This document shows, piece after piece, positions 34,591 through 43,470 of a stretch of 64,000 nt of DNA. The DNA is from Pelomonas nitida (lineage in GTDB: Bacteria; Pseudomonadota; Gammaproteobacteria; Burkholderiales; Burkholderiaceae_C), in contig NZ_JBIGIA010000004.1 of NCBI RefSeq assembly GCF_043555975.1, forward strand, positions 124,001 through 188,000, given 5' to 3'. The position numbers and the translations under genes are program-made. Under the pieces are notes generated by a model. The model ran no database searches, was not told the DNA's origin, and saw nothing but the letters and a program-made list of their open reading frames with translations. Position 1 is the first letter of the stretch, and the number at the start of each line of letters is the position of its first letter.

Positions 34591-35571
34591 ATGAAGATGC
34601 AACGACGTGCCGCCCTTGCCCTGGCCCTGCTGGCCAGCCCCTTCGCGCTGCAGGCTGCGGAGCCCGTCAAGGTCGGCTTCCTCGTCAAGCAGGCCGAGGA
34701 GCCCTGGTTCCAGGACGAATGGCGCTTCGCCGAGCAGGCCGCCAAGGAAAAGGGCTTCACGCTGGTCAAGATCGGGGTGCCCAACGGCGAGAAGACGCTG
34801 GCCGCCATCGACAACCTGGCCGCGCAGAAGGCCGTCGGCTTCGTCATCTGCGCGCCCGACGTGAAGTTGGGTGTGGCCATCAACCGGGCCGCCAAGCGCA
34901 ACAACCTCAAGGTCATGTCGGTGGACGACCAGCTCGTCGACGGCGGCGGCAAGCCCATCGCCGGCATTCCCCACATGGGCATCTCGGGCTACGAGATCGG
35001 CAAGCAGGTCGGTGCCGGGCTGCTGGCCGAAATCAAGGCCCGCGGCTGGAAGCTCGACGAAGTCGGCGTGCTGCGCGTGGCCTACGACCAACTGCCCACC
35101 GGCCGTGACCGCACCATGGGCGCGGCCGACGCGCTGAAGGCCGCCGGCGTGCCGGCCGCCAACCTCATCGACGCGCCCCAGGCCAAGACCGACACCGAGA
35201 GCGCCTTCAACGCCGCCAACATCGCCTTCACGAAGAACGCCAAGTTCAAGAAGTGGGTCGCGTTCGGTCTGAACGACGAAGCCGCGCTGGGCGCCGTGCG
35301 CGCCGCCGAAGGCCGCGGCATCAAGGCCGACGCGATGCTGGCCATCGGCATCGGCGGCAGCCAGACGGCCCTGAACGAGTTCACCAAGCCCACGCCGACG
35401 GCCTTCTTCGGCACCGTGCTGATCAGCCCCAAGCGCCACGGCTATGAGACGGCCATCGCCGTGTACGAATGGGCCACGGCCGGCAAGACGCCGCCGCCGG
35501 TGACGCTGACCAGCGGCGTGCTGATGACCCGCCAGAACCAGGGCGAACTGCGCAAGCAGATGGGGCTGTGA
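34591..35571 (+). CDS. araF: Arabinose/galactose ABC substrate-binding protein (AraF-like)
   Basis: The 326-residue protein has a signal peptide (MKMQRRAALALALLASPFALQA). Its body is strikingly like E. coli AraF as I remember it (VGFLVKQAEEPWFQDEWRFAEQAAKEKGF, GVPNGEKTLAAIDNLAAQKAVGFVICAPD). AraF binds both L-arabinose and D-galactose. In this locus no arabinose-specific catabolic gene is present, so galactose is the probable main ligand. GGAG precedes ATG 34591. It is followed by the ATPase and permease of the same transporter. Confidence 0.92.
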   Translation: MKMQRRAALALALLASPFALQAAEPVKVGFLVKQAEEPWFQDEWRFAEQAAKEKGFTLVKIGVPNGEKTLAAIDNLAAQKAVGFVICAPDVKLGVAINRAAKRNNLKVMSVDDQLVDGGGKPIAGIPHMGISGYEIGKQVGAGLLAEIKARGWKLDEVGVLRVAYDQLPTGRDRTMGAADALKAAGVPAANLIDAPQAKTDTESAFNAANIAFTKNAKFKKWVAFGLNDEAALGAVRAAEGRGIKADAMLAIGIGGSQTALNEFTKPTPTAFFGTVLISPKRHGYETAIAVYEWATAGKTPPPVTLTSGVLMTRQNQGELRKQMGL

Positions 35572-35708
35572 CCCACCGCCGATGCGCTTCGCGCCGCCTC
35601 CCCCAGGCGGCGCCACCCGCGGGGCGGCCATGCCGGTGCCGTGGTGTCTGCGCGTTCAACCTCTCTCTTGGTTCCACCCTCGCGTCGCCAGGCGGCCAGG
35701 GCGAATGA
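35568..35708 (+). other. Operon-gap element with a 46-codon bridging frame
   Basis: The gap between the binding protein and its ATPase contains a hairpin-prone stretch (GCGCCGCC and GGCGGCGC around a C-rich loop near 35590-35613). It also has an open frame from a GTG overlapping the upstream stop (GTGA) to a TGA that leaves one base before the ATPase ATG (TGACATG). It shares no long sequence with families A or C but has the same stop-to-start layout. Confidence 0.5.
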
Positions 35709-35709
35709 C

Positions 35710-37215
35710 ATGTCATCCTTGCAGTTCGACAACATCACGAAGACCTTCCCCGGCGTCAAGGCGCTCAACGGGGTGAGCTTCGAGGCGCGGCCCGGTCAGG
35801 TCATGGGCCTGCTCGGCGAGAACGGCGCCGGCAAAAGCACGCTGCTGAAGATCCTCGGCGGCCAGTACAAGCCCGACGGCGGCCGCCTGGTCATCGACGG
35901 TCAGGAGCGCCGCTTCACATCGGCCGGCGACGCCATTCGCGCCGGCGTGGCCATCATCCACCAGGAGCTGCAGTACGTGGCCGAGCTGACCGTGGCCGAG
36001 AACGTGCTGCTGGGGCGGCTGCCCACGCGCTTCGGGCTGGTGGACCACCAGGCCGCGCGCAAGATGGTGGCCGCGCAGCTCGCCGCCATCGGCGTGGAGC
36101 TGGACCCGGCGGCCCGCCTGTCTGAGCTGTCCATCGCGCAGCGCCAGATGGTGGAGATCTGCAAGGCAGTCATGCAGGACGCCAAGGTCATCGCCTTCGA
36201 CGAGCCCACCAGCAGCCTGTCGCACCGCGAGACCGAGATCCTGTTCAAGCTCGTCAAGCGCCTGCGCTCCGAAGGCCGCACGCTGATCTACATCTCGCAC
36301 CGGCTCGAAGAGCTGTACGAGCTGTGCGATGCCTGCACGATCTTCCGCGACGGCCGCAAGATCGTCACGCACGACGTCATGGCCGAGGTGCCGCGCGATC
36401 GCCTCATCAGCGACATGGTGGGCCGCGAGGTGAAGGACATCTACGACTACCGCACGCGCCCGCAGGGCCCGATCCGGCTGGAGGCGCGCGGCCTGCACAG
36501 CGCCCGCCTGCCCGAGCCGCTGAGCTTCGCCGTGCGCGGCGGCGAGGTGCTGGGCTTCTTCGGCCTCGTCGGCGCGGGCCGCAGCGAGCTGATGCGGCTG
36601 ATGTACGGCGCCGACGCGCGCCGGGGCGGCGACGTCTGGCTGGACGGTCATGCGGTGTCTGCCGACAGCCCGGCCGACGCCATCGCCGCCGGCATCGTGC
36701 TGTGCCCGGAGGACCGCAAGGAGCAGGGCATCCTGGCGCATTCGTCGGTGGCCGAGAACATCAACATCAGCTGCCGCCGCCACGGCCTGGCGGGCGGCGT
36801 GTTCCTGCGCCACGGCCAGGAGGCGCAGCGGGCCGACGACTTCATCAAGAAGCTGCGCATCAAGACGCCCAACCGCGAGCAGGAGATCCGCCTGCTGTCC
36901 GGTGGCAACCAGCAGAAGGTCATCCTGGCGCGCTGGCTGGCCGAGCCGGGCCTGAAGGTGCTCATCCTCGACGAGCCCACGCGTGGCATCGACGTCGGTG
37001 CCAAGAACGAGATCTACAAGATCATCCACGACGTGGCCGCGGCGGGCTGCTGTGTCATCGTCATCTCCAGCGAGCTGCCGGAGGTGCTGGGCATCAGCGA
37101 CCGCCTCATCGTCATGCGCGACGGCCGCATCAGCGGCGAGCTTGCGCGCGAGGAGGCCAGCGAGACCGCCGCGCTCGCGCTCGCGTTGCCCGATGGGGCC
37201 GCTGCCGTCCACTGA
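35710..37215 (+). CDS. araG: Sugar ABC transporter ATP-binding protein (AraG-like, two ATPase domains)
   Basis: The 501-residue protein has two ABC domains, as expected for monosaccharide importers. The first has Walker A GENGAGKSTLLK, signature LSIAQRQMVEI and Walker B VIAFDEPTSSLS. In the second, Walker A is degenerate (GLVGAGRSELMR), with LSGGNQQKVILARWL and LILDEPTRGIDVGAK, as usual for AraG/RbsA/XylG. It powers uptake through the permease encoded next. An in-frame extension upstream runs into the gap element and lacks a ribosome site. Confidence 0.95.
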   Translation: MSSLQFDNITKTFPGVKALNGVSFEARPGQVMGLLGENGAGKSTLLKILGGQYKPDGGRLVIDGQERRFTSAGDAIRAGVAIIHQELQYVAELTVAENVLLGRLPTRFGLVDHQAARKMVAAQLAAIGVELDPAARLSELSIAQRQMVEICKAVMQDAKVIAFDEPTSSLSHRETEILFKLVKRLRSEGRTLIYISHRLEELYELCDACTIFRDGRKIVTHDVMAEVPRDRLISDMVGREVKDIYDYRTRPQGPIRLEARGLHSARLPEPLSFAVRGGEVLGFFGLVGAGRSELMRLMYGADARRGGDVWLDGHAVSADSPADAIAAGIVLCPEDRKEQGILAHSSVAENINISCRRHGLAGGVFLRHGQEAQRADDFIKKLRIKTPNREQEIRLLSGGNQQKVILARWLAEPGLKVLILDEPTRGIDVGAKNEIYKIIHDVAAAGCCVIVISSELPEVLGISDRLIVMRDGRISGELAREEASETAALALALPDGAAAVH

Positions 37216-37223
37216 GAGACGTC

Positions 37224-37379
37224 GTGAACGACCCCCACACGCTCGCTCGTCCCACCGCAACGCCACCACCCGGCGTTGCACACGCTCACCGCAGCACTGG
37301 CTGCCACTCCGCTTTGCGCCTTGACGGGCGCCGCCGCGACGGCCTGCACGGCCGCGCAGGACTCATTCGCTGCTTCTGA
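37224..37379 (+). repeat. Operon-gap repeat, family C, copy 2
   Basis: This copy lies between araG and araH and is homologous to 22713-22868. Its 51-codon frame starts at GTG 37224, 8 bases after the araG stop, and ends in TGA one base before the araH ATG (CTGACATG). The 51 codons align one-to-one with copy 1, with identical runs around TGxxSALRLDxRRRDGL. The araH start has no visible ribosome site of its own. Confidence 0.7.
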
Positions 37380-37380
37380 C

Positions 37381-38373
37381 ATGAACACGACCACCCAACC
37401 GACTCCCGCCGCGCCCGGCTCCGCCATGAACACCAAGTCCCGCGCCCTGCTCAAGGAACACAGCATGACGCTGGGCTATGCGCTGCTGTTCGTGGTGCTG
37501 GCCCTCACGGTCGAGAACTTCTTCTCCGGCGCCAACATCGTTGGCCTGCTGCTGTCGGTCGCGCAGATCGGCATGGTGGCCTGCACGATGATGCTGTGCC
37601 TGGCCTCGCGCGACTTCGACCTCTCCGTCGGCTCCACGATCGCCTTCGCCGGCGTGCTGGGCGCCATGGTGCTGGAGCGCACCGGCAGCATCGGCCTGGC
37701 CATCGGCAGCGGCCTGCTCGCCGGTGCGCTGATCGGTGCCGGCAACGGTGTGCTGATCGCCTATCTGCGCGTCAACGCGCTCATCGCCACGCTGGCCACC
37801 ATGCTGATGGTGCGCGGCCTGGCCTTCATCGCGTCCAAGGGCCAGGCCGTGGGCATTGCCGACGAGGGCTTCATCTCGTTCGGCGACACCGCCGTGCTGG
37901 GCCTGCCGCTGCCCATCTGGCTGACGGTGCTGTGCTTCATCGTGTTCGGCGTGCTGCTCAACCACACGGTGTTCGGCCGCAACACGTTGGCCATCGGCGG
38001 CAACCCGGAAGCCGCTCGCCTGGCGGGTGTGCGCGTGGAGCGGCTGCGCGTGTGGATCTTCCTGCTGCAGGGCGTGGTCACGGCGCTGGCCGGGCTCGTG
38101 CTGTCGGCGCGCATCACCAGCGGCCAGCCCAATGCGGCCACCGGCTTCGAGCTGGACGTCATCTCCGCCTGCGTGCTGGGCGGCGTGTCGCTGCAGGGCG
38201 GCAAGGCGCGCATCTTCGGCGTCGTCATCGGTGTGCTCATCATGGGCACGGTCGAGAACGTCATGAACCTGCTGAACGTCGACGCGTTCTACCAGTACCT
38301 CGTGCGCGGCCTCATCCTGCTGGCCGCTGTTCTCCTCGACCAGCTGAAGACCCGCGGTGAACGCCGTGCTTGA
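37381..38373 (+). CDS. araH: Sugar ABC transporter permease (AraH-like)
   Basis: The 330-residue inner-membrane protein has about nine hydrophobic segments and the AraH/RbsC family motif CLASRDFDLSVGSTIAFAG. Later segments read GGNPEAARLAGVRVERLR and ACVLGGVSLQGGKARIFG. It forms the channel for the AraFG system. A second in-frame ATG (37426) could also start the protein; the first abuts the gap element. Confidence 0.94.
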   Translation: MNTTTQPTPAAPGSAMNTKSRALLKEHSMTLGYALLFVVLALTVENFFSGANIVGLLLSVAQIGMVACTMMLCLASRDFDLSVGSTIAFAGVLGAMVLERTGSIGLAIGSGLLAGALIGAGNGVLIAYLRVNALIATLATMLMVRGLAFIASKGQAVGIADEGFISFGDTAVLGLPLPIWLTVLCFIVFGVLLNHTVFGRNTLAIGGNPEAARLAGVRVERLRVWIFLLQGVVTALAGLVLSARITSGQPNAATGFELDVISACVLGGVSLQGGKARIFGVVIGVLIMGTVENVMNLLNVDAFYQYLVRGLILLAAVLLDQLKTRGERRA

Positions 38374-38374
38374 A

Positions 38375-38596
38375 ATGATGGCGCCCCTCGCCCAAGGCAA
38401 GCCTTGGTCGGTCTTGCAGACCGCGCTGCGGCTTGTGCCGCAGCCCTTCGGCAGGCACGGGCCGTCCACCGGACGCCCCGTGTACGGCCTCAGCCCCCTG
38501 GGGGACGGCGATGCTTGCGGCGTCGAGCCGCAAGCACATCGCCAGAGCGGGCCGGCTTGGGAGCGGCCCGGCGCTCGGCCCGCAAGGAATCACTGA
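38375..38596 (+). repeat. Operon-gap repeat, family A, long copy 3
   Basis: This element lies between araH and the galactanase. Like copy 1 it contains the extra block with TTCGGCAGGCAC and GTCCACCGGAC, and its open frame is also 73 codons (38375-38596). The start lies one base after the araH stop and the TGA one base before the galactanase ATG. Central hairpin arms are TGCTTGCGGC and GCCGCAAGCA. A one-base difference near the right end puts the tail in another frame than copy 1, yet the frame still closes at the next gene start. Confidence 0.75.
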
Positions 38597-38597
38597 G

Positions 38598-39767
38598 ATG
38601 TCTATCCAACGTCGTACTTTGCTGGCTGCGTCGCTAGCCAGCGCGCTGCCCGCACATGCCGCGGCGAAAGCGCCACTGCTGGCCGGTGGCGATATCTCCG
38701 CGCTGACGTGGATGGAACACGCCGGGGCGGTCTACAAGGACCGTGACGGCAAGCCGGGCGACTGCCTGGAAATCCTGAAGCGCTACGGCCACAACATCGT
38801 GCGCATCCGCATGTATGACCGCACCGGGCCGGGCACGGGCAACGACGGCTGGTACTGGCCCGAGGGCTCGATGGACCTGGCCGACGTGCTGCGCCTGGCG
38901 CGCCGCGCCAAGGCGCAGGGCATGCAGATTCAGTTCACGCTGCACTACAGCGACTTCTGGACCAACTCCAAGACGCAGACGCCGCCCACCGCCTGGCGCA
39001 AGGCGCTGGACCAGCTGGACGACGACACGGCCCGCTTCGAGCGCCTGCTGGCGCTCGTGGAGGCGCGCAGCCGCCTCGTCGTCAAGGCGCTGGTGGACCA
39101 GGGCACGCCGCCTGAGTTCGTGTCGCTGGGCAACGAGATCGAGCATGGCCTGCTCTACCCCTGGGGCAGCACCGCCAACTGGCAGCGCCTGGGCGCTCTG
39201 CTGAAGGCCGGCCATGCCGGCGTGAAGGCGGCCCATCCGGGGGCCAAGATCGTGCTGCACCTGGACGACGGCGGCAACGAGGCCAAGTACATCGACTGGT
39301 TCGACCATGCCCGCGAGCAGGGCGTGAAGTGGGACGTCATCGGCCCGTCCTACTACCCGTTCTGGACCCAGAAGAACGTCGGCCAGCTGATGAGCTTCTG
39401 CGACACGGTCTCGGCCCGCTACGACAGCGACATCCTCGTCATGGAAGCCGGCTTCAACTTCGCGCCCAACCGTGCCGACGGCTGGCCGGGCCAGCTGGAG
39501 AACAACGGCCCCTATCCGGCCAGCATGAGCACCCCCGAAGGCCAACGCGACTTCATGGCCGAGCTGCTGGCCGCCTGCCAGGCGCATCCGCGCGTGCTGG
39601 GCGTGCTGTACTGGGACCCGATCTTCATCGCCAACCGCAAGGTCGGCTGGGCGCTGAAGGAAGGCTCCGGCGAGCCCGGGCCCAACGTCGTCTCCAACAC
39701 CACCTTGTTCGACTTCAAGGGCCGGGCGCTGCCCGTGCTGGACATCTGGAAGCAGTACACGCAATGA
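38598..39767 (+). CDS. GH53 endo-beta-1,4-galactanase, exported
   Basis: The 389-residue protein has a signal peptide with twin arginines (MSIQRRTLLAASLASALPAHA). A family 53 glycosidase barrel follows: GGDISALTWME, NIVRIRMYD, FTLHYSDFW, then SLGNEIEHGLLYPWG with acid/base E180 and LVMEAGFN with nucleophile E283. Family 53 enzymes cut beta-1,4-galactan side chains of pectin to short oligosaccharides. The gene defines the substrate of the whole locus. AAGGA lies shortly before the ATG. It overlaps the dehydrogenase gene by 4 bases. Confidence 0.94.
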   Translation: MSIQRRTLLAASLASALPAHAAAKAPLLAGGDISALTWMEHAGAVYKDRDGKPGDCLEILKRYGHNIVRIRMYDRTGPGTGNDGWYWPEGSMDLADVLRLARRAKAQGMQIQFTLHYSDFWTNSKTQTPPTAWRKALDQLDDDTARFERLLALVEARSRLVVKALVDQGTPPEFVSLGNEIEHGLLYPWGSTANWQRLGALLKAGHAGVKAAHPGAKIVLHLDDGGNEAKYIDWFDHAREQGVKWDVIGPSYYPFWTQKNVGQLMSFCDTVSARYDSDILVMEAGFNFAPNRADGWPGQLENNGPYPASMSTPEGQRDFMAELLAACQAHPRVLGVLYWDPIFIANRKVGWALKEGSGEPGPNVVSNTTLFDFKGRALPVLDIWKQYTQ

Positions 39768-40537
39768 GTTCTCCGCGTCTGCAAGGCAAGGTGGCGTTGG
39801 TGACTGGCGCCACCCAGGGCATCGGCAAGGCCATCGCGCGGCTGTTCGTCGCCGAGGGTGCCAAGGTCATCCTGAACGGCCTGGCCGCCGATGCGGCGCT
39901 GGCTGCGGAACTCGTCCGGGAGCTGGGCGAGGACAACGTGATGTTCATCGCCGCCGACATCGCCGATGAAGCCGCGGTGCGCGCCATGGCCGCGAATGGC
40001 GCCGAGTGCTTCGGCCCCATCAACGTGCTGATCAACAACGCCGGCATGAACGTGTTCGCCGAGCCGCTGGAGATGACGTCGGCGCAGTGGCAGCGCTGCT
40101 TCGCGGTGGACCTGGAGGGCGCCTTGCATTGCAGCCGCGCCGTGCTGCCGGGCATGCTGGCGGCGGGCGGCGGCAGCATCGTCAACATCGCGTCGGTGCA
40201 TGGCCACCGCATCATTCCCGACGCCTTCCCCTACCCGGTGGCCAAGCATGCGCTGATCGGCATGACCAAGGCGCTGGGCATCCAGTACGCGGCTCGCAAC
40301 GTGCGCGTCAACTCGATCTCGCCCGGGCTGATCCTGTCGGAGCGTGTGGTCGAATGGCTGGGCAGCATCAGCCCCGAGGAGGCCCAGCGCCAGGTGGATC
40401 TGCTGCCTACCAAGCGCATCGGTGAGCCCATCGAGGTGGCCTACACGGCGTTGTTCCTGGCCAGCGACGAAGCCCGGTTCATCAACGCGACGGATATCCT
40501 CATCGACGGGGGCCGCTCCCAGCTCTATCACGACTAG
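39764..40537 (+). CDS. SDR dehydrogenase, probably D-galactose (or L-arabinose) 1-dehydrogenase
   Basis: The 257-residue classical SDR has TGATQGIG for the cofactor, NNAG, the serine region NIASVHG, and Y157-x3-K161 (YPVAK). It ends with the family-typical DILIDGG. In this setting, between galactanase and regulator and with a lactonase and the galactonate pathway in the same run, oxidation of the sugar at C1 to the lactone is the logical reaction; the sequence alone does not prove the substrate. The ATGA overlap couples it to the galactanase gene. Confidence 0.9.
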   Translation: MSSPRLQGKVALVTGATQGIGKAIARLFVAEGAKVILNGLAADAALAAELVRELGEDNVMFIAADIADEAAVRAMAANGAECFGPINVLINNAGMNVFAEPLEMTSAQWQRCFAVDLEGALHCSRAVLPGMLAAGGGSIVNIASVHGHRIIPDAFPYPVAKHALIGMTKALGIQYAARNVRVNSISPGLILSERVVEWLGSISPEEAQRQVDLLPTKRIGEPIEVAYTALFLASDEARFINATDILIDGGRSQLYHD

Positions 40538-40549
40538 ATCTTCGTTGCC

Positions 40550-41494
40550 ATGACCGACCCGCGCTCGGATCGCTTCGTCCGCTCCCACCTGAAGACCCGG
40601 CAGCTGGTGCTGCTGGTGGAGCTGGGGCGGCACGGGTCCATCCTGCATGCGGCGCAGGCGGCCAACCTGACGCAGCCGGCCGCGTCCAAGCTGCTGGCCG
40701 ACCTGGAGCATGCGTTGGGCGTGAAGCTGTTCGAGCGCCTGCCGCGCGGCGTGGCGCCCACCTGGTATGGCGAGGTCATGATCCGCCGCGCCGGGGCGGC
40801 GCTGGCGGAGCTGGACGCCGGGCACCAGGAGGTCATGGAGCTGTTGTCCGGCCTGGCGGGGCGTGTCGCGGTCGGCGCGGTGCTGACACCGTCGACCACC
40901 TTGCTGCCGGCTGCCGTCGTCGAGCTCAAGGCGCGCCAGCCGCGCGTGCATGTGGCCATCACGGTGGACACCAGCAAGATCCTGACGCAGCAACTGCAGA
41001 GCGGCGAGCTGGACCTCGTCATCGGCCGCGTGCTGGACAGCGAGTCGGCCGCCCAGCTCAGCTTCGAGCCGCTGACTGACGAGCCGCACAGCCTCATCGT
41101 GCGGGCCGGGCATCCGCTCGTGGGGCGTACCGACCTGGGCCTGCCCGAGCTGGCGCGGCAGAGCTGGATCCTGCCGCCCGGCGGCAGCATCCTGCGCGAC
41201 CGGTTGACGTCGCTGTTCCTGACCGCGGGGCTGGGCCAGCCGCAGCAGGCCGTGGAGACGCTGTCGCTGCCGGTCATCACCAGCCTGTTGGCGCAGTCCG
41301 ACATGGTGGTGGCGCTGCCCGAGGAGCTCATGCGCCCCTACCTCGACGCGGGTTTGCTGACCGTGCTGCCGATGGAGCTGGGCCTGCGCATGGATGCCTA
41401 CGGCATCGTCACGCGGCGCGGCCACCAGCTGTCGCCGGGCGCCGAGCTCATGCTGAACTGCCTGCGCGCGCAGGCACGCCAGCGCCTGGGCTGA
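40550..41494 (+). CDS. LysR-family regulator, GbpR-like (galactose locus regulator)
   Basis: The 314-residue protein has an N-terminal LysR HTH (ILHAAQAANLTQPAASKLLADLEHALGVKLFER) and a C-terminal periplasmic-binding-like sensor domain. GbpR of Agrobacterium and Azospirillum controls sugar-binding protein genes in response to galactose and arabinose, and this gene is of that general type. It is the last gene of the locus, 12 bases after the dehydrogenase, not divergent as most LysR genes are. Targets are probably the promoters at about 25500 and 30950. Confidence 0.9.
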   Translation: MTDPRSDRFVRSHLKTRQLVLLVELGRHGSILHAAQAANLTQPAASKLLADLEHALGVKLFERLPRGVAPTWYGEVMIRRAGAALAELDAGHQEVMELLSGLAGRVAVGAVLTPSTTLLPAAVVELKARQPRVHVAITVDTSKILTQQLQSGELDLVIGRVLDSESAAQLSFEPLTDEPHSLIVRAGHPLVGRTDLGLPELARQSWILPPGGSILRDRLTSLFLTAGLGQPQQAVETLSLPVITSLLAQSDMVVALPEELMRPYLDAGLLTVLPMELGLRMDAYGIVTRRGHQLSPGAELMLNCLRAQARQRLG

Positions 41495-41509
41495 GCGCCG
41501 GCCCGCCGC

Positions 41510-42745
41510 TCACTGGGGCGGTTTGCGCTTGAGCAGTGCCAGCAGCACGCAGACCGTCAGCGTGGTGCCGATCAGCACATTGCCCACCCACGGGAAATGC
41601 TCGAGCTTGCCGTCCGCGCCGATGGTCACGATGTGCCCCGAGACGAGGGCCGCCAGCCCGCCGGCCAGCTGCTGCAGCGCGGCGTTGACGGCCGTGAACG
41701 CGCCGCGCTGCTCGGGCGCGGGAATGCCGGTGACGATGACCTGCCAGGGCACCATGCGCGAGAAGATGCCGGCGAACATGACGACGTTGATGACCACCAG
41801 CGTCGTCAGCGACGACGGCCCCAGCCGCGTGTAGATCGCCACCATCGCGATGGTGATCGCGCTGCCGGCATAGAACACCGGCAGCGGGCCGAGGCGGTCG
41901 GACAGCCGGCCCACCAGCGGCGCGACGACCATCGTGCTGATGCCGGTGATGAGGTAGACGATGGGCAGATGGTGCAGGTCGATGCCGACGTTGTTCACCG
42001 AGAACGCGCTGGCGAACGGCATGATCATGAAGCCGCCGGTCGTCAGCAGTGCGGTGATGAGGAAGGCATGCAGATGGCGCTTCACCGCCACCGTGTGCCA
42101 CAGGTGGGCGAAGGCGCTGCGGTCGGTCTGCAGGGTCAGGTGGCCGTCCACCGGCGCCATGCGCCAGGCGATCAGCAGGCCGCCGAGCACGCCGAACACC
42201 ACCAGTGCCAGAAAGGGCGCGTGCCAGTCCCAGTGGTTGGCCAGATAGAGCCCGAACGGCAGCCCCAGCACCTGGCTGGCGGCGAAGCCGCCCTGCAGCA
42301 ACCCCATGACACGGCCACGCAGCGCGGGCTCGAACAGGTCGGCCGCGATCGCCATGACGATGGAGCCGATGACGCCGCCGAACAGGCCCGTGACGATGCG
42401 GGCCAGCAGCAGCGACTCGAAACTCGTCGCCAGCCCGCACCACAGCGTGCCGAGCAGGAAGCCGCTGAAGAAGAACAGCAGCAGCCGCTTGCGGTCGAAC
42501 CGGTCGGCGAAGCCGGCCGTCAGCACGCCCGAGATGCCGGCGCTGAACGCATAGGCCGAGACGACGAGGCCGAACTGCTGCGTCGTCATCGACATGGCGG
42601 GCATGATCATCGCGCCCAGCGGCGACATGATCATGAAGTCCAGGATGACGGCGAACTGCAGCAGCGTCAGCAGCCCCGTGACGAAGCGCTGGTAGGGCGT
42701 GAAGGTGGCGGGCGGGGCTGAGGCGAGGGGCGCGGCGGTGCTCAT
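41510..42745 (-). CDS. Major facilitator superfamily transporter
   Basis: The 411-residue protein has 12 predicted membrane helices and the MFS loop motif after helix 2 (GFADRFDRKRLLLF). It also has the related loop in the second half (GRLSDRLGPLPVF). The substrate is not evident; the DHA1-type layout is that of drug or metabolite exporters. It converges on the LysR gene and is not part of the galactan operon. The start at ATG 42745 overlaps no neighbour. Confidence 0.92.
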   Translation of the reverse strand: MSTAAPLASAPPATFTPYQRFVTGLLTLLQFAVILDFMIMSPLGAMIMPAMSMTTQQFGLVVSAYAFSAGISGVLTAGFADRFDRKRLLLFFFSGFLLGTLWCGLATSFESLLLARIVTGLFGGVIGSIVMAIAADLFEPALRGRVMGLLQGGFAASQVLGLPFGLYLANHWDWHAPFLALVVFGVLGGLLIAWRMAPVDGHLTLQTDRSAFAHLWHTVAVKRHLHAFLITALLTTGGFMIMPFASAFSVNNVGIDLHHLPIVYLITGISTMVVAPLVGRLSDRLGPLPVFYAGSAITIAMVAIYTRLGPSSLTTLVVINVVMFAGIFSRMVPWQVIVTGIPAPEQRGAFTAVNAALQQLAGGLAALVSGHIVTIGADGKLEHFPWVGNVLIGTTLTVCVLLALLKRKPPQ

Positions 42746-42924
42746 GACCGCAGTGTCAGGCCGCCAGCGCCGGGATGTGGCAGCAGCGTGTGTCGTTTTT
42801 TATCGATCGTTGTCGTTGCGTTGCTGCCGAGGCCTTGTCCTACGCGCCGTCGCGCCGCGGCCTCACGGGGGCGGGCGCGGCCGCGCGCGACAGTGGCGCC
42901 ATCCATCCTCAGCGGAGAAGCACC

Positions 42925-43389
42925 ATGTCAGTCACGGACTGCCCCCCGCGGCCGGCGCCGCCCACCCCTCCCGCCGCAGACCGCATGATCTGCGTCGTCG
43001 GCACGGCCGACGTGTTGCGTCGCTTCGAGCGCGACCTGAGCGTGTTCCGCGCCGACGATGTCGGCGTGATGACCTGGTGCCTGGACGACGACTTCGGCGA
43101 GCCGCCGGCCGCTGCCGACTGGTGCGACGGCCTGGTGGTGCTGAACTCGGACGTGTGGGCCGCGCCCACCGGCTGCGCCCGCCTGCAGGCGCTGCTGAAG
43201 ATGGCCTGGCGCTGCGGTCGCACGGTGGCGCTGTGCGGTGACGCCGTGACCTCGGTCAGCGTGCTGGGCTTCGCGAACGACGTGCCCGCCGAGGCCGAGG
43301 GCCTGTTCCTGTGCCCGCAAGGCCCCTGCCACGAGACGCTGGCCGAGTTCCTCGATGCCGTGAGCGAGCAGCCGCATCGCCGGCGCTGA
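42925..43389 (+). CDS. Hypothetical protein, 154 residues
   Basis: ATG 42925 follows a good ribosome site (GGAG at 42913-42916). The protein opens with a proline-rich stretch (PPRPAPPTPPAAD). An alternating hydrophobic alpha/beta pattern follows (MICVVGTADVL, VGVMTWCLDDDF, GLVVLNSDVWA, TVALCGDAVTSV). Several cysteines are present. The pattern loosely recalls class-I amidotransferase or DJ-1 folds, but I cannot name a family. A strong hairpin terminator follows. Nothing in the context hints at its role. Confidence 0.75.
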   Translation: MSVTDCPPRPAPPTPPAADRMICVVGTADVLRRFERDLSVFRADDVGVMTWCLDDDFGEPPAAADWCDGLVVLNSDVWAAPTGCARLQALLKMAWRCGRTVALCGDAVTSVSVLGFANDVPAEAEGLFLCPQGPCHETLAEFLDAVSEQPHRRR

Positions 43390-43425
43390 AGCCGGCCCTG
43401 TTGAAGTGCCTCACTGACGCCCGCC

Positions 43426-43464
43426 TGCGCGCTGCAGGCGGGCGTCGGTTCTTTCGTGCCCGGT
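43426..43464. terminator. Bidirectional hairpin terminator
   Basis: A perfect 13-base stem (GACGCCCGCCTGC at 43426-43438 with its complement at 43444-43456) encloses a 5-base loop and is followed by GGTTCTTT. It lies between the convergent hypothetical gene and AsmA gene and probably stops transcription from at least the plus side. Confidence 0.8.
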
Positions 43465-43470
43465 CCTGCC

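Noticed and set aside
41510..42745. The MFS carrier as a galactose transporter of the galactan locus
   Set aside because: It is on the opposite strand, converges on the regulator, and resembles general DHA1-type carriers, while the locus already has a complete ABC importer.
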